Of a stretch of DNA of 64,000 nucleotides, positions 1-8,060 are shown piece by piece. This DNA comes from Crossiella cryophila (GTDB lineage: Bacteria > Actinomycetota > Actinomycetes > Mycobacteriales > Pseudonocardiaceae). The translations under genes and the position numbers were made by a program. Under the pieces are notes generated by a model. That model did no database searches, had not been told where the DNA came from, and worked only from the letters and a program-made list of their open reading frames with translations. Every line of letters begins with the position of its first letter. Position 1 is the first letter of the stretch. The stretch covers positions 6,845,501 through 6,909,500 of the forward strand of contig NZ_JACHMH010000001.1 in the NCBI RefSeq assembly GCF_014204915.1, read 5' to 3'.

Positions 1-1054
1 GCTGCTGGACGAACTGGCCGAGATGCACCTGGTCGAACCGTTGGGCGCCAAGCGTTTTCACCTGCACGACCTGCTGCGCGCGCACGCCGCCGAGGTCGCC
101 GAAGCCGAGGATCCGCCGGCCGACCGCGAGCAGGCCGTACGGGCGCTGCTGGAGTTCTACGCCCAGGTCTCGGCCACCGCGGACCAGTTGCTCTTCCCCG
201 GTTTTCCCTTCCTGCCCAAGGATTTCACCGCCACCGGGATACCGCTGACCGACCCGGCCCAGGCGCTGGCCTGGTGCACGACCGAACGCGCCAACCTGTT
301 CGCCGCCCTGCGCCTGGCCGCCGACCTCGGCGAACACCGCCTCACCACATACCTGGCCTCCACCAGCCGCTTCCGCCTGCGCCTGCCCCGCGATGTGCTG
401 CCCGAACACCTCGAAGCCCTCTCCCTGGGCCTCCAGGCCGCCCCGGAACCCGCCGCCGAGGCGCTGCTGCGGCTGTGGCGGGCGGCCACCTGCCGGCTGC
501 TGGGTCACTGGCCGCGGGCACAGGCCGATCTGGACCGGCTGCTGGCGCTGGCCGGGCAACTGGACAGCGTGCGCTGGCGGGCCTCGGCACTGTGCGAACT
601 CGGCCTGGGCTGCCTGGAACAACAGCGGTTCGCCGCCGCCCGCGAGCACTACACCGCCGCGTTGCCGCTGGCCAGGAGCACCGGCAACCTGCGCCAGGAG
701 GCCGTGGCCGAGGGCAACCTCAGCACCATCTGCACCCGCCTCGGCGAGTTCGAGGAGGCCCTCGGGCACGCCGAACGCGAACTGGACCTGCGCCGCGAAG
801 CCGGTGACCGCTCCGGGCAGGCCTGGGCCTGGCTGGACGCGGCGCTGGCCTGGCAGGGGCTCGGCGAGCACGACACCGCGGTCCAGCTGTGCCAGGAGGC
901 GATCCAGGGCTACCGGGAACTGGGCCGCGGCGGCGAGCCACTGGCGATGTGCCTGGAGACCCTGGCGGTGTCCTTGGCGCACAACGGTGATCCGGCCCAA
1001 GCCGCACGTTGCCGGGCCGAGGCGGCGGAGATCCGGGCCGAGTCGGGGCTGTAG
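1..1054 (+). CDS. NB-ARC/TPR (AfsR-type) regulator, C-terminal part
   Basis: The frame is already open at the left edge (LLDELAEM...), so this is the last ~350 residues of a longer protein whose start lies outside. The first visible segment, LHDLLRAHAAE, is the winged-helix-like motif that closes the NB-ARC region in AfsR/SARP and related STAND regulators. After it come helical pairs (ALCELGLGCLEQQRFAAAREHY, AEGNLSTICTRLGEFEEALGHAE) typical of TPR repeats, ending at a TAG. Such proteins sense signals through ATP-dependent oligomerisation and usually act as transcription regulators. The N-terminal DNA-binding domain cannot be seen, so SARP versus another effector domain stays open. A decayed relative of the same family lies at 5584-5970. 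Confidence 0.8.
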   Translation, partial: LLDELAEMHLVEPLGAKRFHLHDLLRAHAAEVAEAEDPPADREQAVRALLEFYAQVSATADQLLFPGFPFLPKDFTATGIPLTDPAQALAWCTTERANLFAALRLAADLGEHRLTTYLASTSRFRLRLPRDVLPEHLEALSLGLQAAPEPAAEALLRLWRAATCRLLGHWPRAQADLDRLLALAGQLDSVRWRASALCELGLGCLEQQRFAAAREHYTAALPLARSTGNLRQEAVAEGNLSTICTRLGEFEEALGHAERELDLRREAGDRSGQAWAWLDAALAWQGLGEHDTAVQLCQEAIQGYRELGRGGEPLAMCLETLAVSLAHNGDPAQAARCRAEAAEIRAESGL

Positions 1055-1121
1055 CGATGAGTTCCGGCCGCGGCCCGGGTCAGTCCTGGTGACCGTCGAA
1101 GCAGACCGCACGGAGGACACC

Positions 1122-1904
1122 ATGACGACCACTCCAGAGAACCCGGCCACCGAGCTGCCCGGCCGCCCGCCCATCGTCGACCAGGCCACCTGGCAGGCCG
1201 CCAGGGACGAGCTGCTGGTCAGGGAGAAGGCGCACACCCGCGCGGGCGACGCGCTGGCCGCGGCCCGCCGCCGGCTGCCGATGGTGGAACTGGACGGCAC
1301 GGTCGAGGTCATCGGTCCCGACGGCCCGGTCCCGTTCCTGGAGCTGTTCCAGGGCCGCCCGGAACTCGTGGTCTACCAGCACATGTGGCATGACGGCGCG
1401 CCACACCAGGGGCAGTGCGAGGGCTGCACCACCACCGCCTGGCACCTGCAGGACGCCTCCTACCTCAACGCCCGCGGTGTCTCCTTCGCCATCCTGACCG
1501 AGGGGCGCTGGGCCGAGGTGGCCGCCTTCGTGGAGTTCATGGGCTACACCCAGCCCTGGTACTCGGTGCGCGGCCTGGCGGGGCCGGTGGGCGGCGAGAT
1601 GGGTTACCTGGTGTGCTTCCTGCGCGTGGGCGACCGGGTTTTCCGCACCTACTCCTGCACCGCCCGCGGCAACGAGACGGTCAACTCCGCCCTCGGCCTG
1701 CTCGACCTGACCCCCTACGGCCGCGGCGAGAAGTGGGAGGACAACCCGGAAGGCTGGCCCGAGGGCGGCCACTCCTGCTGGTCCTGGCGCACCGACGCCG
1801 ACGGCAACGCCACCTGGGGCCCGACCGGCCGTCCGGTGCCGCAGTGGACCCGCCCCGGCGCGAGCCCGGTGGAAACCCTCGGTCGGCAGGGTCACTGCCA
1901 CTGA
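1122..1904 (+). CDS. DUF899 family thioredoxin-like protein
   Basis: A 260-aa protein starting at an ATG with a GGAG site (1112-1115) just upstream. The body (LELFQGRPELVVYQHMW, then CEGC at the thioredoxin-type active-site position, then an SFAIL strand) matches DUF899, a thioredoxin-fold family of unknown substrate. Members often carry CxxC or CDGC and are thought to be oxidoreductase-like. The end is rich in Trp, Gly and Pro (HSCWSWRTD), as usual for the family. It follows the NB-ARC regulator gene by ~65 bp on the same strand. The family call is firm; the biochemical role is not known. Confidence 0.8.
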   Translation: MTTTPENPATELPGRPPIVDQATWQAARDELLVREKAHTRAGDALAAARRRLPMVELDGTVEVIGPDGPVPFLELFQGRPELVVYQHMWHDGAPHQGQCEGCTTTAWHLQDASYLNARGVSFAILTEGRWAEVAAFVEFMGYTQPWYSVRGLAGPVGGEMGYLVCFLRVGDRVFRTYSCTARGNETVNSALGLLDLTPYGRGEKWEDNPEGWPEGGHSCWSWRTDADGNATWGPTGRPVPQWTRPGASPVETLGRQGHCH

Positions 1905-1993
1905 CACCACCGGTAACCTCCGAACAGGGCAGGAGGAACCTCGGCGAGAGGATCACTGAGATTCACGCGACGGCTGGCTTGGCGCGGGCGGGG

Positions 1994-2941
1994 GTGATCG
2001 CCGATCTCGGCGCCCTGCTCCGGTGGACCAGGTTCGCCGGGCGCATCCCCCGGGTGCCCGGCCGCGCCGCCGAGTACGCCCGCCAGTACGACCTCGTCAT
2101 CGCACCGATTGTCGAGTCCACTGTGGAGGGTGCGCGGCGGGAGCGGATCGGCCGGGCGCTCAAGGCGGCCAGCGTGAAGCTCGGGTTCCTGCTCGGCGGG
2201 TACGCGGCCATGGCCGGGCTGCCGCTGCGCAGTGACCTCGCCGCCCTCAGCGGGGCGGTGACCAGGGCCTACGACGACCTGATCGACGATTTCGGCAGCC
2301 CAGAGCTGGACCGCCGGCTGGACGAGCTGTTCCACGGCCGGGACTTCCAGCCCGCCGGGGAGCTGGAACGGCTCTTCCACGGGCTCTTCCGCGAGGTCGA
2401 GCGGCGGCTCGGCCGGGACCGGGACGATCCGATCTTCACCGCGTTGCGCGGGCTGCACGGCTGCCAGGTCCGGTCCCGGCTGCGCCAGGGCGATCCGGCC
2501 ATCCCGGCCGAGGAGCTGGCCGCGATCACCGCTGGCAAGGGCGGGTTCGGCACCGTGGTGCTGTTCGCGCTGGTCCGGCCGGGAATGCCGGAACGCGAGC
2601 TGGCGCTGGTGCACGAGCTGGGCGGGGTGCTGCAACAGCTCGACGACTACCAGGACGTCGAACTCGACCGGCGGGCCGGCGTGGTCACCGCCGCCACCCG
2701 GGACGGCCTGAGCCTGCCCCAGGTCTGCGCCGGACTGCGTGCGCTGGCGCCCCGGCTGCACGCGCACTACGGCCGGGTGCGCCCGCTGTACGCGGTGGTC
2801 TACGCCTATCTGTGGGCCTCCTTCCTGCGCCGCCACCTGCCCGGCCTTGGCAGTGGTGGCGGCACTCCGCGCGGGCCGCTGGGTTTCCTGTTGCGGCCAG
2901 GCGACAACCTGGTGCAACAGGCAGTCCACCGGCGGCGATGA
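1994..2941 (+). CDS. class 1 isoprenoid biosynthesis (polyprenyl synthase-like) enzyme
   Basis: About 315 aa. An aspartate-rich motif AYDDLIDDF lies at residues ~92-100 and a second, QLDDYQDVELD, at ~216-225. These match the paired Mg-binding DDxxD motifs of all-alpha class 1 isoprenoid enzymes (prenyl synthases, terpene cyclases, squalene synthase-like). Spacing of ~120 residues and total length fit one alpha-domain. Substrate cannot be told. No ATG is available: GTG at 1994 was chosen because homologous-looking sequence begins near it, with TTG at 1979 as an alternative. An AGGAGG at 1931-1936 lacks a well-spaced start in this frame. The next gene (2979) follows after 37 bp, suggesting co-transcription. 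Confidence 0.7.
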   Translation: MIADLGALLRWTRFAGRIPRVPGRAAEYARQYDLVIAPIVESTVEGARRERIGRALKAASVKLGFLLGGYAAMAGLPLRSDLAALSGAVTRAYDDLIDDFGSPELDRRLDELFHGRDFQPAGELERLFHGLFREVERRLGRDRDDPIFTALRGLHGCQVRSRLRQGDPAIPAEELAAITAGKGGFGTVVLFALVRPGMPERELALVHELGGVLQQLDDYQDVELDRRAGVVTAATRDGLSLPQVCAGLRALAPRLHAHYGRVRPLYAVVYAYLWASFLRRHLPGLGSGGGTPRGPLGFLLRPGDNLVQQAVHRRR

Positions 2942-2978
2942 CTTGTCCAGGGGCACTCGGGTGGAGGAAGGTGGTGCG

Positions 2979-3689
2979 GTGGCCGCGCGAAGCTCCCACG
3001 ACCGCGACCTGCCGCGTCCCGACCTGGTGACGCCGCTGGTGGCCCGGTCGAACGTGCTCGCCCGCGGCCTGAGCGCGCCGCGCGAGCCCGCCTTCGGTAC
3101 CGCGCACACCCAGACGCTGTGGCTGGTGCTGGCCGCGCTGGCGGTGCTGGCCCTTGGCCAGTGGGCGGTGCTGCCGCCACTGCGCGGGCCGGTCACCGCG
3201 GCCGGGGTGGCCCTGGCCGTGTACGCCGCCGCCCGCACCGGCTACCTGGTCTGGCTGGAACGGCGGCAACTCGCCTTCGAGCCGGTGTGGCTGGCCGAAC
3301 GCTCGGCCTGGCTGCGCGACGGCGAGTTCGAGATCCTCCGCTGCCTGGTCGACGGCAGGCCCAGCCAGCTCACCGAGGTCGAACTCGACCAGGCCGACTG
3401 GATACAACTCGACTTCACCCACCCACCAGCCGGTATCGAGCGAATCCGGTTACGTGCCAAGGATGTCCGCGTCGAGACCCGCCCCGGCGGCATGCCGACG
3501 GTCCGTTTCCCGGAGGCCCGCTACGGGTTGCAGCCCTCGGCCCGGACCACGTTCTGGCGGCTGGGCGCCAGCGCGGTGCTCACTCTCGCCCGGCCAGCCG
3601 ATCCCGCAGCAGCTCGTGGCGGAACTGGTAACTCGCCCCGGCCAGCCGCAACACACCCAGCCGGTGCGCGTCGTCCAGGAACCGCATAA
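2979..3689 (+). CDS. small membrane protein of unknown function
   Basis: A 236-aa protein from GTG 2979, preceded by GGAGGAAGG at 2963-2971; GTG 2961 is an alternative. Two hydrophobic helices are visible (TLWLVLAALAVLALGQW and VALAVYAAARTGYLVWL) followed by a soluble domain with beta-like segments (WIQLDFTHPPAGIERIRLRA). I do not recognise the family. It follows the isoprenoid enzyme gene directly, so a membrane partner role is possible but only inferred. A rare TTA leucine codon lies at 3450-3452. The last ~35 residues are low-complexity and overlap the 3' end of the opposite NACHT gene by 110 bp; that tail may simply be run-through to the next stop. Confidence 0.6.
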   Translation: MAARSSHDRDLPRPDLVTPLVARSNVLARGLSAPREPAFGTAHTQTLWLVLAALAVLALGQWAVLPPLRGPVTAAGVALAVYAAARTGYLVWLERRQLAFEPVWLAERSAWLRDGEFEILRCLVDGRPSQLTEVELDQADWIQLDFTHPPAGIERIRLRAKDVRVETRPGGMPTVRFPEARYGLQPSARTTFWRLGASAVLTLARPADPAAARGGTGNSPRPAATHPAGARRPGTA

Positions 3690-5559
3690 GCCGCAACGGA
3701 GTCCGCCCGCGCAGCCAGAACCACACCCGGGTGGTCCGGAACCGCCCGGCCGCACTGGTGGCCATCACGGTCAGCCCCAGCCCACCGGCCCCCACCACCG
3801 CGCCGGCCCCGGCCCCCAGCAACCCGATCAGCACCGGACTGCTGACCGGCACCGCAAGTCCCAACCCGGCCACCCCCACCACACCGGCCAGGAATCCCCC
3901 GGTCAAACACCCCAGCACGGCACCCAGCCCCGCCGCGTACACCGCCGAGAGCCGATCCCCACGCAACACACTCGCCGGCGTGACCGCCTCCGCCGGTTCG
4001 GTCGGCTCGGTGAACCGCCGCACCACCCCGAAAGCCAGCCCGAAGACCAGGCCGATCACCAGCCCGTACACCCCGCCGTACACCACCCCCACCGCGATCC
4101 CCCCGGCGATCGCGCCCACCAGCCCGAAAACCAGATCCCGCCCCAACTCGTGCCGCCGCAACAACCGCGGCACGAACCGCCGCGGCGCTTCGGCCCGCAA
4201 CAGTCCCAGCAACGCCCCACCCCCGGCGCCGATCGCCAGTCCCAGCAACGCCCCCAGCCCCGGCCGCCCGAACAACCCCAGCAACAGCAACCCCAACGGC
4301 GTCGCCGCCAAGCCACCCACCAGCGCGCCGCTGACCAGGAACACCGCCCGCGGCACCCGTAACCACAACCGCCACCAGTCCAGTTCCCGCTCGCCCGTGC
4401 GGGCCAGGAAGGACAGCCACCGCTCGGCCTTGACCGGATCCCACCGCCCCACCGGATCCACCTCGTTGGACAGTGGTGACGGCGGCCGGGTCGCGAAGGC
4501 CTGACTGGTGAACTCATCCAGCAATCGGGCCTGCACCCCCTCCGCACTGGCCAGGGCCAGCAGGTCGCCCGGATCCGTCCCCGGGTCGCGGTAGGCGGTG
4601 CGCGCCAACGACACCATCAACGGCGTCCGCAACGCCCGCGCCAACGGATCCGCCGCCGGGTCCACCAACCGGTCCAGCACCGGCTCCCACAGTTCCAGCC
4701 GGGCCCGCGGCGTCGAGTCCAGCAGGTACCCCGCGATCGCCTCCTCGGCCAACGGCAACAACTCCACCACCTGGGACTCCCGCACCGCCCCACCCGCGTT
4801 GGCCGCCGCGAACTCCGCACTCCGGCAGGTCAGCACCAACGGCTCCTGCTGCCCAAGGTCCTTGTCCAACGCCCGCAAAGCCACCTCCCGCAGTTCAACG
4901 GGAAGCTCGTCCAACCCATCCAGCACCGGCAGAATCCGCCCCAGCCCCAACAGATCCCGAGCCGCCGTCGTGCCGAACCGCGACTCATTCCCCAGGAACG
5001 GATAGGCCGAGACCAACGACCGCAACAACCACGCGTCCAGGTTCTCCGCCGGATGCCACCCGGACACCTGCAACAACACCGGCGTCCGCCCAGGATCCCC
5101 CCGCCGCAACAACTCCAGGATCAACAGCAGGCAGAACCCCGTCTTCCCCGCCCCCGGCTCCCCCACCACCACCAAACGCCGCGGCGCGTCCGCGAACCCG
5201 GAAATCAACTCCGCCAGGTCAACCGACCCCGCCTCCCCCAACCCCCGGCACCGCACCGGCAACCGATCCCCATCCTCCAACATCCGCCGCCGAGCCTCCG
5301 CCCCCCACTGCCGCCGCACCTCGAACGCGAGCGCGTCCGCGGCGGACTGGAGTTGTTCGGGCGTGCTGGGCTGGCCGCCCGCGCGCCAGCGGGTGGCGAC
5401 CAGGAGTTGTGCCACGGCGGCACCACCGGAGAGCAGGGTGAGCAGGGTGGTCGCGTTGGACGCGCCGTACCGAACCCACATCACGGTGAGGCCCAGTACC
5501 AGCACACCCCATACGGCCGTTTGGGCGAGCGTCGCGCGTCGGGTCACGAGTCCATTCAA
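3580..5559 (-). CDS. NACHT-domain membrane NTPase
   Basis: A 659-aa protein with two N-terminal hydrophobic segments (~12-30 and 36-55), then a NACHT P-loop: Walker A VVGEPGAGKT at 131-140 and Walker B RILPVLDGLDELP at 208-220. It continues with a typical STAND sensor region (LVLTCRSAEF) and a Gly-rich multi-helix membrane part (~400-620). It ends YQFRHELLRDRLAGRE, the common C-terminal signature of bacterial membrane NACHT proteins. NACHT proteins act as signalling or immune switches; some bacterial members take part in phage defence, but no effector domain other than the membrane part is visible here. It stands alone on the minus strand. Confidence 0.8.
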   Translation of the reverse strand: MNGLVTRRATLAQTAVWGVLVLGLTVMWVRYGASNATTLLTLLSGGAAVAQLLVATRWRAGGQPSTPEQLQSAADALAFEVRRQWGAEARRRMLEDGDRLPVRCRGLGEAGSVDLAELISGFADAPRRLVVVGEPGAGKTGFCLLLILELLRRGDPGRTPVLLQVSGWHPAENLDAWLLRSLVSAYPFLGNESRFGTTAARDLLGLGRILPVLDGLDELPVELREVALRALDKDLGQQEPLVLTCRSAEFAAANAGGAVRESQVVELLPLAEEAIAGYLLDSTPRARLELWEPVLDRLVDPAADPLARALRTPLMVSLARTAYRDPGTDPGDLLALASAEGVQARLLDEFTSQAFATRPPSPLSNEVDPVGRWDPVKAERWLSFLARTGERELDWWRLWLRVPRAVFLVSGALVGGLAATPLGLLLLGLFGRPGLGALLGLAIGAGGGALLGLLRAEAPRRFVPRLLRRHELGRDLVFGLVGAIAGGIAVGVVYGGVYGLVIGLVFGLAFGVVRRFTEPTEPAEAVTPASVLRGDRLSAVYAAGLGAVLGCLTGGFLAGVVGVAGLGLAVPVSSPVLIGLLGAGAGAVVGAGGLGLTVMATSAAGRFRTTRVWFWLRGRTPLRLMRFLDDAHRLGVLRLAGASYQFRHELLRDRLAGRE

Positions 5560-5583
5560 CCCTCGCGGTATGTGCGCGGGGGG

Positions 5584-5970
5584 TTACATTCCGTCAACTA
5601 TTGCCCGGATCGCCAGCGCGGCGCGCGGTTGTGCCAAGGCCCGCTGAGCCTTGCCCTGCCGACGGGCGAACGCGCGCAGCAGGTCGTGGCACCGGTACCG
5701 GTTGCGCCGGAACTCCTCCAGCAGGTGTGCCGAGACCAACTCGCGCAACGCCACCCGAGCCTGTGCCGCGGTCATCCCGGCCAGCGATCACCTTGCGCAG
5801 CAACGCGATCGCCTCCTCCGGCGAGAACATGCCCAGCGACAGATGCTCGGTGTCCAGCCCCAGTGCCAGTAGGAAGCGTTCCAGGACGTCAGCGGGGGCA
5901 ATCTTGGTGTTGTCCAGGTCGAAGCCGTGCAGGTTGGCGTAGAGGTGGCCGTCGGGGAAGCCCTCGCGGT
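5584..5970 (-). pseudogene. remnant of an AfsR-type NB-ARC regulator
   Basis: Read on the minus strand, one frame gives FPDGHLYANLHGFD followed by PADVLERFLLALGL (5880-5965), the segment just after Walker A in AfsR-type NB-ARC domains. A different frame then gives ARVALRELVSAHLLEEF and YRCHDLLRAFARR (5600-5775), which belongs ~200 residues further on in intact relatives, and ends at a TGA near 5584. The two parts meet around 5775-5800 with a change of frame and loss of most of the NB-ARC domain. Walker A and the N-terminus are absent too. This is a deletion-decayed gene, not a short functional one. Confidence 0.65.
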
Positions 5971-6094
5971 GCCGGGCACCGAATTGCCGATGCCGGGCCG
6001 CTCCGGCCTCCCCCGCATCCACCCATGGTCCCGCCTCGGGCGCGCGGTGCACATGTCCGGACAACAACCGGTCCGCCTGGCAGGATCGGCGCTC

Positions 6095-6685
6095 ATGGGT
6101 GACTACCAACAGGGCCTGGAACTGCTCCGGCGACTGGGCGGCACGGACAACCCCGCCGTGCTCGACCTGTTCGCCGCCGTGCGGGCCACCGACTTCGGCG
6201 CCGACGCGGTCGCCTACGTCTACGGCGGCCTCTACCAGCGCCCCGGCCTCACCCTGCCGCAACGTCAGCTGATCACCGTCAGCGCGCTGGCCGCGCTGGG
6301 CTACGCCACCGCCCAGCTTCGCTTCCACCTCACCGCGGCGCTCAACCTCGGCTGCCCGGCCAGCCACCTGCGGGACAGCCTGGACCTGGTCACCGGCACC
6401 TTCGGCACGCCGCCGGTCACCGCCGACCTCACCCCGGCCCCGGACGAGCCGCCGCTGGACCACCAGACCCGGCTGCTCACCCTGCTGGCGGCCTATACCG
6501 CGACGGGTGGAATCGCGCCGCAGGTCGATGAACAGCTCCGGGAGCTGTGTGGAATCGGCGCCGAGCGGGCCGCGTTGGAGACCATTCTGCATATCTCCGT
6601 CTACGCCGGTTTCCCGGCCGCACTCAATGCCCTGACACGATATCAGGAAATCGCCGCGACCAACCGGAGCAGGGCCGGAAGATAA
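6095..6685 (+). CDS. carboxymuconolactone decarboxylase (CMD/AhpD-like) family protein
   Basis: A 196-aa protein from ATG 6095 (ATG 6053 in the same frame is possible). Two successive CMD-like halves are visible: residues ~10-95 (VRATDFG, YGGLYQRPGLTLPQRQLITVS, FHLTAALNLG) and ~130-190 (LLTLLAAYTATGG, ILHISVYAGFPAALNAL). This is the layout of gamma-carboxymuconolactone decarboxylase-like proteins. The CxxC of peroxidase-active AhpD proteins is absent, so a decarboxylase-like or unknown role fits better. The gene ends inside a perfect inverted repeat that serves as terminator. Confidence 0.75.
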   Translation: MGDYQQGLELLRRLGGTDNPAVLDLFAAVRATDFGADAVAYVYGGLYQRPGLTLPQRQLITVSALAALGYATAQLRFHLTAALNLGCPASHLRDSLDLVTGTFGTPPVTADLTPAPDEPPLDHQTRLLTLLAAYTATGGIAPQVDEQLRELCGIGAERAALETILHISVYAGFPAALNALTRYQEIAATNRSRAGR

Positions 6686-6724
6686 CGGCCCACCCCCAAT
6701 AACAGACGGGTCGTTATCTTCCGG
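6675..6724. terminator. bidirectional hairpin terminator
   Basis: Perfect 13-bp arms CCGGAAGATAACG (6675-6687) and CGTTATCTTCCGG (6712-6724) with a 24-nt loop. It sits between the convergent CMD-family gene (stop within the left arm) and the 42-aa reading frame on the minus strand, so it can end both transcripts. Confidence 0.8.
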
Positions 6725-6731
6725 AGTCAAC

Positions 6732-6860
6732 TCAGGTGCGGGCGGTGAAGCCGACCGAACCCGCCGCACGCACGCCACCGGCCAGGATCGCACCGGCCAG
6801 GGCAGTCAGTCTGCCGATCGCTCTCGACCAGCGGGAGCGGGTACGCGGCTTGCCGTTCAT
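6732..6860 (-). CDS. 42-aa cationic hydrophobic peptide
   Basis: A short frame from ATG 6860 with a well-placed GAGGAGAG site upstream. The product begins MNGKPRTRSRWSRAIGRL, strongly basic, followed by a hydrophobic Ala/Gly-rich stretch (TALAGAILAGGVRAAG). That is a membrane- or signal-like layout. It ends 8 bp from the bidirectional terminator, which supports a real transcript. No family recognised; a leader or small membrane peptide is possible. The frame stays open upstream to 7118 but the codons there do not look protein-coding. Confidence 0.45.
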   Translation of the reverse strand: MNGKPRTRSRWSRAIGRLTALAGAILAGGVRAAGSVGFTART

Positions 6861-7152
6861 CGAATACTCTCCTCGATGGGCGAAAGCCCAGACAACCTCC
6901 CCCAGAAAAGCGCGGGGTGATCTACGACCGGCGACATCGATAACGATATACGGGTAGAGGTCGATCGGGAAATACTCCGAATCAGCTAACCGGACGGCGT
7001 TCGACAACGCGATATTCGGGAAAGGGACTACCGGGAAGGGATTTTCGGGCACTGGGGGCGCTTCGTCACCGGGTGGGCGGCGTGGTGACGGGCACGGTCC
7101 TCGAGCAAGCAACATCACTCCGAACGGGGCGGCGGGGCAGGTGGGCCGGGAT

Positions 7153-8049
7153 TCAGCGGACCTCCGTCACGGCGTCGACCACCTCCAGCACGGCCTCCCG
7201 CACGGCGGCGGGGCACTCCTGCGGGATGAGGTGGCCAGCCTGCTCGACGATCACGGCTTTTCCCTTGGGCGCCAAGGACATCAGCTCGGTCGCGAGCTGG
7301 TTCAGCGCCGGGCGGACGGTGGCCATCCCACGGTCGATCCGCCCGGCCTGCAGGCAGATCGTGGGCACCGCGGGGGTACCGACCTCTTGAAGTCGGCGCA
7401 GCACCTGGAGTGCGGGCAGGATCTGCCTGGCCTCGCGGCCTCCCGCGCGCATCGCCCTGCCGCACGCGTAGTCGCGGCGGATGATCTCCAGGTCGGACTG
7501 GCTGATCTCCGCGGCGGTGCCGTGGGGCAGGGAGAGTCGCATGATCAGGCGGCTGCCGCCGAGGCCGGCCAGCACCGACATGAGCTGGAAGGTACGGCGA
7601 ATCCGCCCGGCCTGATCCTCGGGGATGATCCCGGCGAGGGTGGCGTCGACGAAGACCAGGCCGGCCACCCGGTCCGGGTGCCGGTCGGCGAAGAGCCGGG
7701 CGATGGGGCCGCCCCAGCTGTGGCCGACCAGGACGACCGGATCGGTCTCGGCCAGCACGTCGAGCAGGTCGGTGAGGTCGTCCACGAGGCGTTCGAGGGT
7801 GCGGTCCGCCGGGTCGAGGTCGCTGCCGCCGTAGCCCGCGCGGTCGTAGGACAGGGTCCGGTGCCGGGTGCTGATCTCGCGCTGGGTGTGCACCCAGGAC
7901 GCGGCCGGCGCGCTCATCCCGGCCTCGAAGACGACCAGCGGGCCGGGGCCCTCGCCCGCTGTGACGGTGCGGATCCGGCGGCCGTCGGGCAGTACGACCC
8001 GGTGTTCGGTGAGGCCCGGTCCGGGGTCCAGGGCGCGTTCCGGTGACAT
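7153..8049 (-). CDS. alpha/beta hydrolase
   Basis: A 298-aa protein from ATG 8049, with GAAAGG eight bases upstream. The nucleophile elbow is VGHSWGG with Ser111; the oxyanion-side strand is PLVVFEAG; YDRAGYGGSD is the conserved loop after strand 4; and the catalytic His is probably in VEQAGHLIPQE near the C-terminus. These are the hallmarks of a soluble alpha/beta-fold hydrolase of esterase, lipase or haloperoxidase type. The substrate is unknown. Its start is 11 bp beyond the stop of the amidase gene, and both follow a TetR gene, so a three-gene operon for hydrolysing an amide- or ester-containing compound is likely. Confidence 0.85.
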   Translation of the reverse strand: MSPERALDPGPGLTEHRVVLPDGRRIRTVTAGEGPGPLVVFEAGMSAPAASWVHTQREISTRHRTLSYDRAGYGGSDLDPADRTLERLVDDLTDLLDVLAETDPVVLVGHSWGGPIARLFADRHPDRVAGLVFVDATLAGIIPEDQAGRIRRTFQLMSVLAGLGGSRLIMRLSLPHGTAAEISQSDLEIIRRDYACGRAMRAGGREARQILPALQVLRRLQEVGTPAVPTICLQAGRIDRGMATVRPALNQLATELMSLAPKGKAVIVEQAGHLIPQECPAAVREAVLEVVDAVTEVR

Positions 8050-8060
8050 GGCGCGGCCTT

